NCBI RefSeq assembly: GCF_000374185.1
Contig: NZ_KB910518.1
Span: 3,732,669-3,796,668, forward strand
DNA from: Paenibacillus sp. HW567
GTDB lineage: Bacteria > Bacillota > Bacilli > Paenibacillales > Paenibacillaceae
Reading direction: 5' to 3'
Length of the DNA: 64,000 bases
Shown here: positions 50,961-58,970 of the stretch, piece after piece
Position numbering within the stretch: the first letter of the stretch is position 1
Layout of the letters: each line of letters begins with the position of its first letter
Made by a program: the position numbers and the translations under genes
The notes under the pieces: generated by a model
What the model saw: the letters and a program-made list of their open reading frames with translations, nothing else
The model's database searches: none
What the model was told of the DNA's origin: nothing

Positions 50961-51422
50961 TCAGGCCAGGAATGTACGCAGCATCCACTGACTTTTCTCC
51001 AGATCGCTGCGGATTTTGATGAATAGATCGGCGGTTGGGTGATCGCTGGTCTGCTCCGCCAGTTCAATGCCATCTGTAAGCTCTTCAACTACGGTAGCGA
51101 AGTCTTCGATCAGCGACTGGACCATACCGCGGGCGTCCTCTTTACCGGTAGCTTCCTGAATGGAGGCAAGCTCCAAATATTCTTTTAGAGTAGCTGCCGG
51201 ACTGCCCTTGATGCTCAGCAGGCGTTCAGCCACCTCGTCCATTTTGAGTGTAATATCATCATACAGCTCTTCAAATTTCACATGCAGGGTGAAAAATTGC
51301 TCCCCTTTTACATACCAGTGAAAATTATGAAGCTTAACGTACAGCACATTCAAATTGGCAACCTCACGGTTAAGGACTTGCTCCAGTGAAGTGGCACTAA
51401 CTTTTTTAGTTGTTTTAGACAT
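50961..51422 (-). CDS. dps: Dps-family mini-ferritin
   Basis: 153 residues. The ferroxidase site spans LHNFHWYVKGEQFFTLH and FEELYDD...DEVAERLL, the classic inter-subunit Dps ligands. Dps dodecamers oxidise and store iron and shield DNA from peroxide. ATG after AAGGAAGGG. It lies just upstream of the suf operon, in the same direction, with its own terminator. I found no convincing PerR box. Confidence 0.95.
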   Translation of the reverse strand: MSKTTKKVSATSLEQVLNREVANLNVLYVKLHNFHWYVKGEQFFTLHVKFEELYDDITLKMDEVAERLLSIKGSPAATLKEYLELASIQEATGKEDARGMVQSLIEDFATVVEELTDGIELAEQTSDHPTADLFIKIRSDLEKSQWMLRTFLA

Positions 51423-51612
51423 AAATAATCCCTTCCTTATCCATAATTTAGCCGGCTGCTAGTCATGGTCCGGCAGCAGTTGTCTATATTGGAATTACCC
51501 TTTTGCATACAAGTCGAAACAAATATCCTTATGCAGGGGTTATTTACATAGGATGATCCAAGACAGAATTCCTTATGCTTACTTAGATATATATATTTAA
51601 TGAAAGACAAAG

Positions 51613-51640
51613 TAAAAAGAGGCCCGGAACGGCCCCTTTT
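51613..51640 (-). terminator. Terminator after yunC
   Basis: AGGGGCC pairs with GGCCTCT (one G-T pair), followed by TTTTTAC on the minus strand. Confidence 0.8.
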
Positions 51641-51671
51641 ACCTTCATCGGAATAAGCGTAAGACCGGTCC

Positions 51672-51974
51672 TTACGCCATGAAGAGAAGGGCCTCGGCCC
51701 CGGTCATTCCCGGTACAATCCCAAGCTTCTCTGCTTCATGGGTCACAGACTCCAGCGGAGCGGCAAGCAGCTCAGGCAAGGTACGCACACCCACCGCACG
51801 GGCGGCAATAATCTGCCGGTCGCTAAGCTTCTGGTTAAGCAGGCCCACATCAAGCGCCCCGCACATGATATAGCCCCGGCTTGTGTTGATTGACAGCAGC
51901 GTTGTTTTGGGAAGTTTTACTTCAACGCCAACAAATGTATGATCGCCTACAGTAATAGGCTCGATTGTAACCAT
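51672..51974 (-). CDS. yunC: YunC-like DUF1805 protein
   Basis: 100 residues, ATG with AGGAGG upstream. The sequence VGVEVKLPKTTLLSINTSRGYIMCGALDVGLLN and RAVGVRTLPELL match DUF1805 (YunC). Function is not established. In B. subtilis yunC neighbours yunD; here the yunD homologue is 20 kb away. Confidence 0.93.
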   Translation of the reverse strand: MVTIEPITVGDHTFVGVEVKLPKTTLLSINTSRGYIMCGALDVGLLNQKLSDRQIIAARAVGVRTLPELLAAPLESVTHEAEKLGIVPGMTGAEALLFMA

Positions 51975-52195
51975 TTTGCAATACCTCCTATTTTCTCATT
52001 CCCCGCCCTGCACGATTTATTTGTATGCTCCAGAGCTGGTCAGGGTGTGAAGGATGGGCCTCATTCCAAATAAAATGAGGACTATAGTCCCTTTTTCAAT
52101 TGTCGAGGTATATGCTTATTGGTTAATTAATGGTATAGTTTATATACTTTAATAATTTGTTTTGAATTGTGTCTAACGACAAAGCTGGGGGATAT

Positions 52196-52720
52196 ATGGA
52201 CAAGAAACTACAATACACGGACGGCAATTATTTATTTAACGTCGACATCTTGATTAATGCCCGTACTAACCCGCTTGCACTGCAATATCTTCTTGAAATG
52301 TTGAACAGCAGCGACAAAATCACCGATTTCAACATTAACTCAGGACTTGAGCTAGGAAGAACGATTGACACCCTCCTCCGTTCTGCAAAGCTTGCTCTGA
52401 ATCAAGAGCCGGCACCTGCAGCTCAAGTTCCACTTAAATTGCCAGTGAAGCAGGCGGACAAGCAGACAGAACTGCCTGCACCTAAAAGCCCCCCTAAAGA
52501 CACCCCAGGGGAATCCCCTGCGGATGCATACGGAAAAATCAGACTATACATCCAGAACAACCAACTGGTCAGGCTACGGACCAACCGCCAAGGCAAGCAG
52601 TTATCCATGCCCTGCCGGATCCTGAATTTCGATGAAGCGGCCAATTCGATAAGCGTCTACCATGTTGACGAGAAGCACGTGTACACCTTTAAGCTCAATG
52701 AAATTGATGAATTTTTGTAA
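52196..52720 (+). CDS. Conserved-looking protein of unknown function
   Basis: 174 residues from ATG 52196, just after GGGGG; a GTG at 52169 is in frame but has no ribosome site. Two ordered parts are joined by a Pro/Lys/Ala-rich linker (about 80-110): an N-terminal alpha/beta part (LQYTDGNYLFNVDILINARTNPLALQYLLEML) and a C-terminal beta part (KIRLYIQNNQLVRLRTNRQG, then CRILNFDEAANSISVYHVDEKHVYTFKLNEI) that looks like a small barrel binding RNA or protein. I do not recognise the family. TTGGTT-16-TATATA lies upstream. Confidence 0.75.
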   Translation: MDKKLQYTDGNYLFNVDILINARTNPLALQYLLEMLNSSDKITDFNINSGLELGRTIDTLLRSAKLALNQEPAPAAQVPLKLPVKQADKQTELPAPKSPPKDTPGESPADAYGKIRLYIQNNQLVRLRTNRQGKQLSMPCRILNFDEAANSISVYHVDEKHVYTFKLNEIDEFL

Positions 52721-52743
52721 AAGGACAGCTAGAATACACAAAC

Positions 52744-52794
52744 AGACAAGCACCTGCCCAGGACTATTTCCCTTGGTAGGTGCTTGTCTTATTT
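52744..52794. terminator. Bidirectional terminator
   Basis: AGACAAGCACCT pairs with AGGTGCTTGTCT, followed by TATTT; it serves the convergent genes on both sides. Confidence 0.85.
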
Positions 52795-52810
52795 GGTGAG
52801 CATACAGTCT

Positions 52811-53188
52811 TCAATTTTTACGGGAAAAGGCTTCGATGGCCAGGCAAATCCAGCCGGCAATAAAGGACACACCGCCGAGAGGGGTAATTGCACCAAGAAC
52901 CTTGATCCCCGTGATACTCAGTACATACAGGCTGCCGGAGAACAAAATGATCCCCAGAGCAAGCAGCCGTCCCGCCCAGAGCAGCCGTGGGCTTTCGCCC
53001 CATTGTCCGGCAGCAAGGCCGATAAGAATCAAGCCTAGCGCATGAATCATATGATAATGCACACCGGTCTCGTACACCTGAAGGTAATCCTCACTAATCA
53101 CCGTTTTGAGCAAATGCGCTCCGAACGCGCCTATCGCCACAGACAGCATGGCCAGCAAGGCTCCCCAGGCTATAAATCTTCGTTGCAT
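52811..53188 (-). CDS. DUF423 membrane protein (YwdK-like)
   Basis: 125 residues with four membrane segments. Family phrases: LSVAIGAFGAHLLK, YETGVHYHMIHALGLI, LFSGSLYVLSITG and LGAITPLGGVSFIAGW. Function unknown in all members. ATG after AAGGAGC. Confidence 0.93.
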   Translation of the reverse strand: MQRRFIAWGALLAMLSVAIGAFGAHLLKTVISEDYLQVYETGVHYHMIHALGLILIGLAAGQWGESPRLLWAGRLLALGIILFSGSLYVLSITGIKVLGAITPLGGVSFIAGWICLAIEAFSRKN

Positions 53189-53360
53189 GGATATGCAGCT
53201 CCTTAGTATTGGACTTTCCTTATCTTAACTTATAGGCACCGCTTATTTCCAGCGCAGAGCATTAGGGAACTTTTTGCAGACAAGGCTTGCATTTGCCTCT
53301 GTCTTATGGAAAAGTGGATAATGTAAAATTATTCATCTAATCTATTAAGGAGCGCCGCCA

Positions 53361-53726
53361 ATGGAAGAACCTAACAAATATGCTCTCAAACATTCGGGAC
53401 CCGGCATTGCTTCATTCGTAATTGCCCTGGTTACAATTATCGGTTACATTATCACCTTTGTATCCGTAGGCGTTCAGGCTTCTTCAATTCTGAATGAGAA
53501 CAACCAGTTCCTCTCCGACTCCGCTAAGACAATTATGTACCTTGGACTATCCGTGCTTATCCTTGCAGCGGTCAACGTAATCGGGGGCGTCATCGGCATT
53601 ATCGGACTTACCCTGCGCAGCCGCCGCAAGGTATTCGCAATCATCGGCACCATTATTAATGGTGTCATCCTCCTGCTGTTCATGCTGATGATTGCGACTG
53701 TTCTGGTAAATGCAGGCTCCGCATAA
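53361..53726 (+). CDS. Small membrane protein of unknown function
   Basis: 121 residues, ATG after AAGGAGCGCC. Three hydrophobic segments (GIASFVIALVTIIGYIITFVS, MYLGLSVLILAAVNVIGGVIG, FAIIGTIINGVILLLFMLMI), with a short basic loop between the last two. Similar in style to DUF4190/DUF4064-type proteins, but I cannot assign it. Followed by a good terminator. Confidence 0.8.
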   Translation: MEEPNKYALKHSGPGIASFVIALVTIIGYIITFVSVGVQASSILNENNQFLSDSAKTIMYLGLSVLILAAVNVIGGVIGIIGLTLRSRRKVFAIIGTIINGVILLLFMLMIATVLVNAGSA

Positions 53727-53759
53727 TTCATAACGTTGCGGATATCACGGCTGCGACAC

Positions 53760-53801
53760 AAGGACCGTTCCCGATAACATTTGGAAGCGGTCCTTTGTAT
53801 T
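53760..53801 (+). terminator. Terminator after the small membrane protein gene
   Basis: AAGGACCG and CGGTCCTT arms followed by TGTATTT. Confidence 0.8.
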
Positions 53802-53992
53802 TCATAGTTTTACTGGCTGCGGGCGTGTCAAAGAGTCATCCGTCATCAAGACCGGCGACATTGCCAGGTTCGGCATCGTTGTTGCCAATAGCGAAAATCC
53901 CGCCGAGGGAACGATAAGATCTGTTCGAACAACTATACACTCATTAAAGAAGAAATCAGTGAATAAGTCAGTTCACATATCCCCCATCCCCA
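53802..53992 (+). other. Intergenic stretch with a possible decayed coding fragment
   Basis: One plus frame is open from 53732 to a stop at about 54004 and reads protein-like from 53815 (FTGCGRVKESSVIKTGDIAR, then FGIVVANSENPAEG), but it has no start codon or ribosome site and passes through the preceding terminator. It may be a remnant of a lipoprotein gene, or chance. Nothing else is seen before yhbH. Confidence 0.25.
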
Positions 53993-54073
53993 TGAATATA
54001 CTTTAGTTACAACCTGCCTCTTCAGTTACCGCTTGTGCCTGTACCGATTTATATTCCTTGGGAGGTGGTCACC

Positions 54074-55234
54074 CTGCCGCAATCATCCGGTCATTATGCA
54101 TTTGTTGTATCGAAAGAAGACTGGTCCCTTCACCGCAAAGGCCATCAGGATCAGGAGCGCCATCAGCAGAAAGTCAGAGAAGCCATTAAGGATAATCTGC
54201 CCGACCTCGTTACCGAAGAGAACATTATTATGTCTGACGGCAAGCAAATCGTGAAGGTGCCGATCCGCAGTCTGGATGAGTACCGGATTATCTACAACTT
54301 CCGCAAGCAAAAGCATGTCGGTCAAGGAGACGGCGACAGCCAGGTGGGAGACGTGCTCGGGCGTGATTCCCAGTCAGCCCAGCCGGGCAAAGGCGACAAA
54401 GCCGGTGATCAGCCGGGCCAGGATACAGTAGAAGCGGAGGTGGATCTGGAGGATCTGGAGGATATTCTGTTCGAGGATATGGAGCTGCCGAATCTGGTCC
54501 CCAGGGAACAAGAAGAAATTGAGGTCAAGTCCATCGTCTTCAACGATATCCGCAAGAAAGGCATGATGTCCAACATCGACAAGAAGCGGACCCTGCTTGA
54601 GAACCTGCGGCGGAACGCCAGCAATGGCAAGCCCGGCATCCACAGCATCAGCCCGGACGATCTGCGCTACAAAACCTGGGATGATATCATGGTACCTCAT
54701 TCCAATGCGGTCATTATTGCGATGATGGACACCTCAGGCTCTATGGGCACTTTTGAAAAATATTGCGCCCGCAGCTTCTTCTTCTGGATGACCCGCTTTC
54801 TGCGCCGCCAGTACGAGAAGGTCGAGATTGTGTTCCTGGCTCACCATACGGAGGCGAAGGAGGTCAGCGAGCATGATTTCTTCACCCGCGGCGAGAGCGG
54901 GGGAACCATCTGCTCCTCAGCCTACCAGAAGGCACTGGAGATTATCGACAGCCGTTACCCGCCATCCAAATACAATATTTATCCGTTCCATTTCTCCGAC
55001 GGCGACAACCTCACCTCAGACAACGAGCGCTGTGTGAAGCTGATCGGCGAGCTGCTGAAGCGGAGCAACATGTTCGGCTATGGCGAAGTCAATCAATACA
55101 ACCGCAGCAGCACCTTAATGTCCGCCTACCGCCACCTCAAGCAGGAGCAGTTCATGCATTATGTGATCAAGGATAAGAAGGAAGTCTATCAGGCGCTGAA
55201 GACCTTTTTTGGCAAAAAGCACACTGTGCAGTAA
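54074..55234 (+). CDS. yhbH: Sporulation protein YhbH (DUF444), probable CTG start
   Basis: 386 residues if translation begins at CTG 54074, which lies 8 bases after GGAGG. The homologous N-terminus ([20 protein letters not shown]) begins only about 10 residues later, and the upstream GTG 54035 has no ribosome site. YhbH shows [25 protein letters not shown], then a von Willebrand-like fold with MIDAS-type MMDTSGSMG and [11 protein letters not shown]. It is needed for normal sporulation in B. subtilis, with SpoVR and the PrkA kinase as usual partners; neither is in the window. Confidence 0.93.
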   Translation: MPQSSGHYAFVVSKEDWSLHRKGHQDQERHQQKVREAIKDNLPDLVTEENIIMSDGKQIVKVPIRSLDEYRIIYNFRKQKHVGQGDGDSQVGDVLGRDSQSAQPGKGDKAGDQPGQDTVEAEVDLEDLEDILFEDMELPNLVPREQEEIEVKSIVFNDIRKKGMMSNIDKKRTLLENLRRNASNGKPGIHSISPDDLRYKTWDDIMVPHSNAVIIAMMDTSGSMGTFEKYCARSFFFWMTRFLRRQYEKVEIVFLAHHTEAKEVSEHDFFTRGESGGTICSSAYQKALEIIDSRYPPSKYNIYPFHFSDGDNLTSDNERCVKLIGELLKRSNMFGYGEVNQYNRSSTLMSAYRHLKQEQFMHYVIKDKKEVYQALKTFFGKKHTVQ

Positions 55235-55235
55235 G

Positions 55236-55269
55236 AAAAGACCTCTACCCGGAAAGGTGGAGGTCTTTT
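55236..55269 (+). terminator. Terminator after yhbH
   Basis: AAAAGACCTCxACC pairs with GGTxGAGGTCTTTT; the T-run follows for the plus strand. Confidence 0.9.
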
Positions 55270-55316
55270 GCTGCGGGTATTCTTTTGAACAATATGGACA
55301 GTTATTCGTATGACAG

Positions 55317-56243
55317 TTATTCGTCACTTAATAAAAGCTCACCATGCAGCACAGTATCCCCCTTGTTATCCAGATACCATTTGCCATCGGAGGCCTTGAC
55401 AACCGATTTAAGATAATAAAATAGTTCTAGCACTGAACTCGTATCATCCTTGTCACGGACAGTATAAACAAAATAGACTGTGGCCTTATTCGGTCCATAT
55501 GAGACAAGGGTCGCCTGCTTCTTGGTATACTCCAGCTCGTGTTTGAGAAAGTTGTATTCCAGCAGCCGCTTGACCTGATCTTTGCTCAGATTCAGATTGG
55601 TATAATGCGCTTCAGGAGAGCGATCCACCGCCATCAGTGCCAGTGCATCCTCCTCGTTCATTGCTTGTAAATATTTATCAAGCAATGTATAAATGGCTGC
55701 CTTGCCGGCATCCGGAACAGCCGCTCCCTTATTGGCAAGGGAGAGATCATCGGGAGACTCTGCTTCAATCCGGTAGACATCCAGATTTTTATGAACGGCA
55801 TCATAATTCATTCTGATATTGGAGGCAGCATTGAACAAATGATTTATAACCATTACATCGGCTCCTGAACCCAGTATCATTGGAGCAGCTTTACTGTAGG
55901 TAAATTCACGTCCGTTAAGAAAGGTCTTCCCCGATTTAAGGTCAATCTTGTAGGAAGTATCCCCCGAATCTGCTGTGATCACCTTTTTGGCCGCATCGTA
56001 ATTGAACTTGAATCCCAAAGCCAGCACAACACTGCGGAACTCGATGTACACTCTGCCCCCTTGCACGATAGGAGCCGCCTTCGGATGGATTTCCTCGCTC
56101 TGGACGAAGACACGGATCTTCTTCACGTTTGATGCCGCTGCGGAGGCTGCTGCCGGACCTAAAGACATAACCGTCAGAATGAAGGTCAGAAAGAATACTG
56201 CAATCTTATTCGTATTTAATTTCTTCATCTTTAATTTCTTCAT
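55317..56243 (-). CDS. Secreted copper-amine-oxidase-N-like stalk-domain protein
   Basis: 308 residues. Signal peptide KIAVFFLTFILTVMSLGPAAASAAA (cleavage after an Ala-rich site), then a Cu_amine_oxidN1-type stalk domain (GRVYIEFRSVVLALGFKFNYDAAKKVITAD, residues about 60-160), a spacer, and a C-terminal NTF2-like domain (YTLLDKYLQAMNEEDALALMAV to KWYLDN). Stalk domains occur on many Paenibacillus surface proteins; the function is unknown. The ribosome site is weak. Confidence 0.85.
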   Translation of the reverse strand: MKKLKMKKLNTNKIAVFFLTFILTVMSLGPAAASAAASNVKKIRVFVQSEEIHPKAAPIVQGGRVYIEFRSVVLALGFKFNYDAAKKVITADSGDTSYKIDLKSGKTFLNGREFTYSKAAPMILGSGADVMVINHLFNAASNIRMNYDAVHKNLDVYRIEAESPDDLSLANKGAAVPDAGKAAIYTLLDKYLQAMNEEDALALMAVDRSPEAHYTNLNLSKDQVKRLLEYNFLKHELEYTKKQATLVSYGPNKATVYFVYTVRDKDDTSSVLELFYYLKSVVKASDGKWYLDNKGDTVLHGELLLSDE

Positions 56244-56321
56244 TAAATACCTTATACCCCCATTATAATTAAAATCCCCCTTTCTACTTTATCGGCAGCT
56301 TCCATTAATTAATTTGAAGTC

Positions 56322-57827
56322 CTAATTAACCTTCTCGCGGTCCTTGCCCTTGTCGGATTCACCGGCGTTTTTGTTCGCCGCTTCACGGTCCAGCATCATC
56401 TCGTCCACTGTCTTCACCTTCAGCCGCGCTGCCCCGGCATTACCCGCCTGTGTCGGCACAAGGTTACCGGAAGCAAGGCGCGTCTTGGCTTCTGCAATCG
56501 CTTCGCCGTATTGCGGCAGCCACTGCTCTCCGGCTACCAGCATCTCATCGACCATCTGCCAGATCTCCTTCGGATTGCAGACTGCACCGACGAGCGGGTC
56601 CATCATAAAGGCCTGACGCAGCAGCTTGTCATCGCCATGCACCGCAGCCTCAACAGCCAGTCGCTGAACCGAGATACTGGCATTGCACACGGCAGCGGGA
56701 CCAAGCGGCAGCTCACCGACGAGCGGCATCGAAATACCGTTATGATCGGCATAACCCGGCGCTTCAATGACGGCATCCTCCGGCAGATTGGCAATAACCC
56801 CGTTGTTGATTACATTGAAATGCCCTCTGTACACCCGTCCTGTCTCCAGTCCTTCAATAATGTACGAGCCATGCTCCTCTCCCCGGTTCTCAGATGTATA
56901 TTCCAGCGCGGGGTCCTTCATCCAATTGGGAAAATCCGTCTCGAACCAGTTGCGGCCCTCCGTGCAGACCCGCAGGTAGCCGCCCGTTTCGCCGTTGATC
57001 CAGCTTCCCAGGTCAATCCAGTCCATGATCTCGCCGCTGCGCTTGCGGTACCACGGCACATACTCGCTGAGATGGCCGTTCGACTCGGTGCTGTAATAGC
57101 CGAAACGGCGCAGCATATCAATCCTAACCTTTTCCGTCCGGCTGAATTCCGGGTGCTTCTCAAAGGCTTCGAGCAGGCCGGCCGTCAGATCCTTTCCGTT
57201 AATCTTCGCGGAAATATACCAGGTCTGGTGATTGATCCCGGCACAAATAATATCCACCCCGGATTTCTCCAGCCCGTAGACCTCGGCAATCTGCTGATGC
57301 CCATGCTGCACCCCGTGACATAAGCCAATCGTGTGCACTCCGCCGTATTTGTTGCAAGCCCACGTCAGCATCGCCATCGGATTCGAGTAATTGAGCAGCA
57401 GCACATCCGGCGCAGCCATCTCGCGGATATCCCGGCAAATGTCCAGCATTTCCGCGATCCCGCGCTGTCCGTACATAATGCCTCCAGCGCATAAGGTATC
57501 GCCTACACACTGGTCCACACCGTACTTCAGCGGAATGTCCACATCGGTTGCAAACGCCTCCAGCCCTCCCATACGGATAGTGCAAAATACGTACTTGGCA
57601 TCCTTAAGTGCTGCTCTGCGGTCCGTTGTCGGCTGAATCTCAATCTTCAGGCCATTCTCCTTAATATCACGCTGGCACAGCTCGGTGACCATTTGCAGAT
57701 TATGAGCATTAATATCCATGAACGAGACTTCAATTTCCTTGAATTCCGTTACAGTCAAGAGATCGCGCAGCAAACCTCTGGTGAATCCAATACTGCCCGC
57801 CCCGATAAAAGCTACTTTAAATGACAT
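56322..57827 (-). CDS. melA: GH4 family glycosidase, alpha-galactosidase-like
   Basis: 501 residues, ATG after GGGAGGC. NAD-binding IGAGSIGFTRGLLRDLL at the N-terminus; GH4 metal and catalytic motifs NYSNPMAM, LCHGVQHG and AGINHQTW. GH4 enzymes use NAD and Mn for oxidation-elimination chemistry. The CHGV motif points to the alpha-galactosidase/alpha-glucosidase branch and away from 6-phospho enzymes; assignment to melibiase is moderate. Member of the right-hand sugar locus with AraC regulator, chemoreceptor and ABC permeases. Confidence 0.85.
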   Translation of the reverse strand: MSFKVAFIGAGSIGFTRGLLRDLLTVTEFKEIEVSFMDINAHNLQMVTELCQRDIKENGLKIEIQPTTDRRAALKDAKYVFCTIRMGGLEAFATDVDIPLKYGVDQCVGDTLCAGGIMYGQRGIAEMLDICRDIREMAAPDVLLLNYSNPMAMLTWACNKYGGVHTIGLCHGVQHGHQQIAEVYGLEKSGVDIICAGINHQTWYISAKINGKDLTAGLLEAFEKHPEFSRTEKVRIDMLRRFGYYSTESNGHLSEYVPWYRKRSGEIMDWIDLGSWINGETGGYLRVCTEGRNWFETDFPNWMKDPALEYTSENRGEEHGSYIIEGLETGRVYRGHFNVINNGVIANLPEDAVIEAPGYADHNGISMPLVGELPLGPAAVCNASISVQRLAVEAAVHGDDKLLRQAFMMDPLVGAVCNPKEIWQMVDEMLVAGEQWLPQYGEAIAEAKTRLASGNLVPTQAGNAGAARLKVKTVDEMMLDREAANKNAGESDKGKDREKVN

Positions 57828-57934
57828 ACCATCTGCCTCCCAATGAATGAATTGTTCCTGTCCATTGTAGCAAGGAGGCTGAAGTAAGCGTAGCCAATAT
57901 CATGACCAATTCAGCAGCAAGCTGTCAACAATCC

Positions 57935-58885
57935 TCACCTTTCTTCGGGTTCCGGCTGATTATCCGCCCAAGAAAAGCGCTCCACCGAATTCCGGTACTC
58001 CACCGGAGTGCAGCGGGCATACTTCTTGAACAGGAGGTGAAAATACTGCCGGCTGCTGATGCCGACATAATCGGCGATTTCCGCCACGGGAATTTCGCTT
58101 TGCCCCAGCAGCATCCGGGCCTTCTCCATGCGCAGCATGTTCAGATAATCCGTCAGCGTCCGTCCGGTATGCCCGCGAAAGATCCGGTGCAGGTAGCCGG
58201 GATGAAGGTTCACCTCGGCCGCAACCTCCTTGACCTGGATACTTCGGTCATAGTTCTGATGCAGAAATTCAATTGCCCGCCGCACGTAGAGCTGAGACGG
58301 CTGCTGGCTCGCCTGCAGTTGTTCGCGCCGCAGCCTGGACAGGCGCAGCAGCAGCTCGGAGAACAACAGCGGAATCATCATTCCGCCATGTCCGCCGCCT
58401 TGTCCGTCTCCGTCGATGCCGTGCCGGTCCAGCTCCAGCACCAGCGACTTCAGCACATGAAACACCTCTTCCGGGTCCGATAACACCAGACTCGAAAAGG
58501 GCTCCTGCAGCAGTGTTTCAAGGTCGGCTTCCTCGCTAGCGAGACTGCGGATGGAGGGGGCCGCGCCCGCATATGCCGTGAAGCCGAATTCGACATTCAG
58601 CATCCGGCAGGCTGCTCCCTCCTCCACAATCAGCCGGTGGGGGACATTGGCATCAAGCATAATCAGCTCCCCCCGCTTCAGGCGGAAGCGCTCCTCCGCA
58701 TCCGCACTCTGCCGCACATCGACCACACAGCTCCCTGAGATCAGGTACATAATTTCCGTTGAGTTATGCTGATGGTAGGCCATCGTATACGGATTCCACT
58801 GCTTATAATAGTAGGCAAAAAAATGCGGACCATACTCTCCGTCCAGCAAAGCCTGCTGGAACAGGCTTCCGTTCATTTCCGGCAA
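57935..58885 (-). CDS. AraC-family regulator with N-terminal cupin
   Basis: 316 residues; TTG 58885 lies 6 bases from GGAGGGG, with an ATG three codons later. Cupin sugar-sensing part at about 35-110 (YHQHNSTEIMYLISGSC, LKRGELIMLDANVPHRL) and two C-terminal helix-turn-helices (VKEVAAEVNLHPGYLHRIFR; VAEIADYVGISSRQYFHLLFKKY). It sits about 110 bases upstream of the GH4 gene, its probable target. Confidence 0.94.
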   Translation of the reverse strand: MPEMNGSLFQQALLDGEYGPHFFAYYYKQWNPYTMAYHQHNSTEIMYLISGSCVVDVRQSADAEERFRLKRGELIMLDANVPHRLIVEEGAACRMLNVEFGFTAYAGAAPSIRSLASEEADLETLLQEPFSSLVLSDPEEVFHVLKSLVLELDRHGIDGDGQGGGHGGMMIPLLFSELLLRLSRLRREQLQASQQPSQLYVRRAIEFLHQNYDRSIQVKEVAAEVNLHPGYLHRIFRGHTGRTLTDYLNMLRMEKARMLLGQSEIPVAEIADYVGISSRQYFHLLFKKYARCTPVEYRNSVERFSWADNQPEPEER

Positions 58886-58970
58886 GGAAGTCCCCTCCTC
58901 TCTGTCAGCAAGATATTCATGTCCAATCAGTATACGACAAGTGTATCCCTTGAGCCTTTCCGGGACAAGT

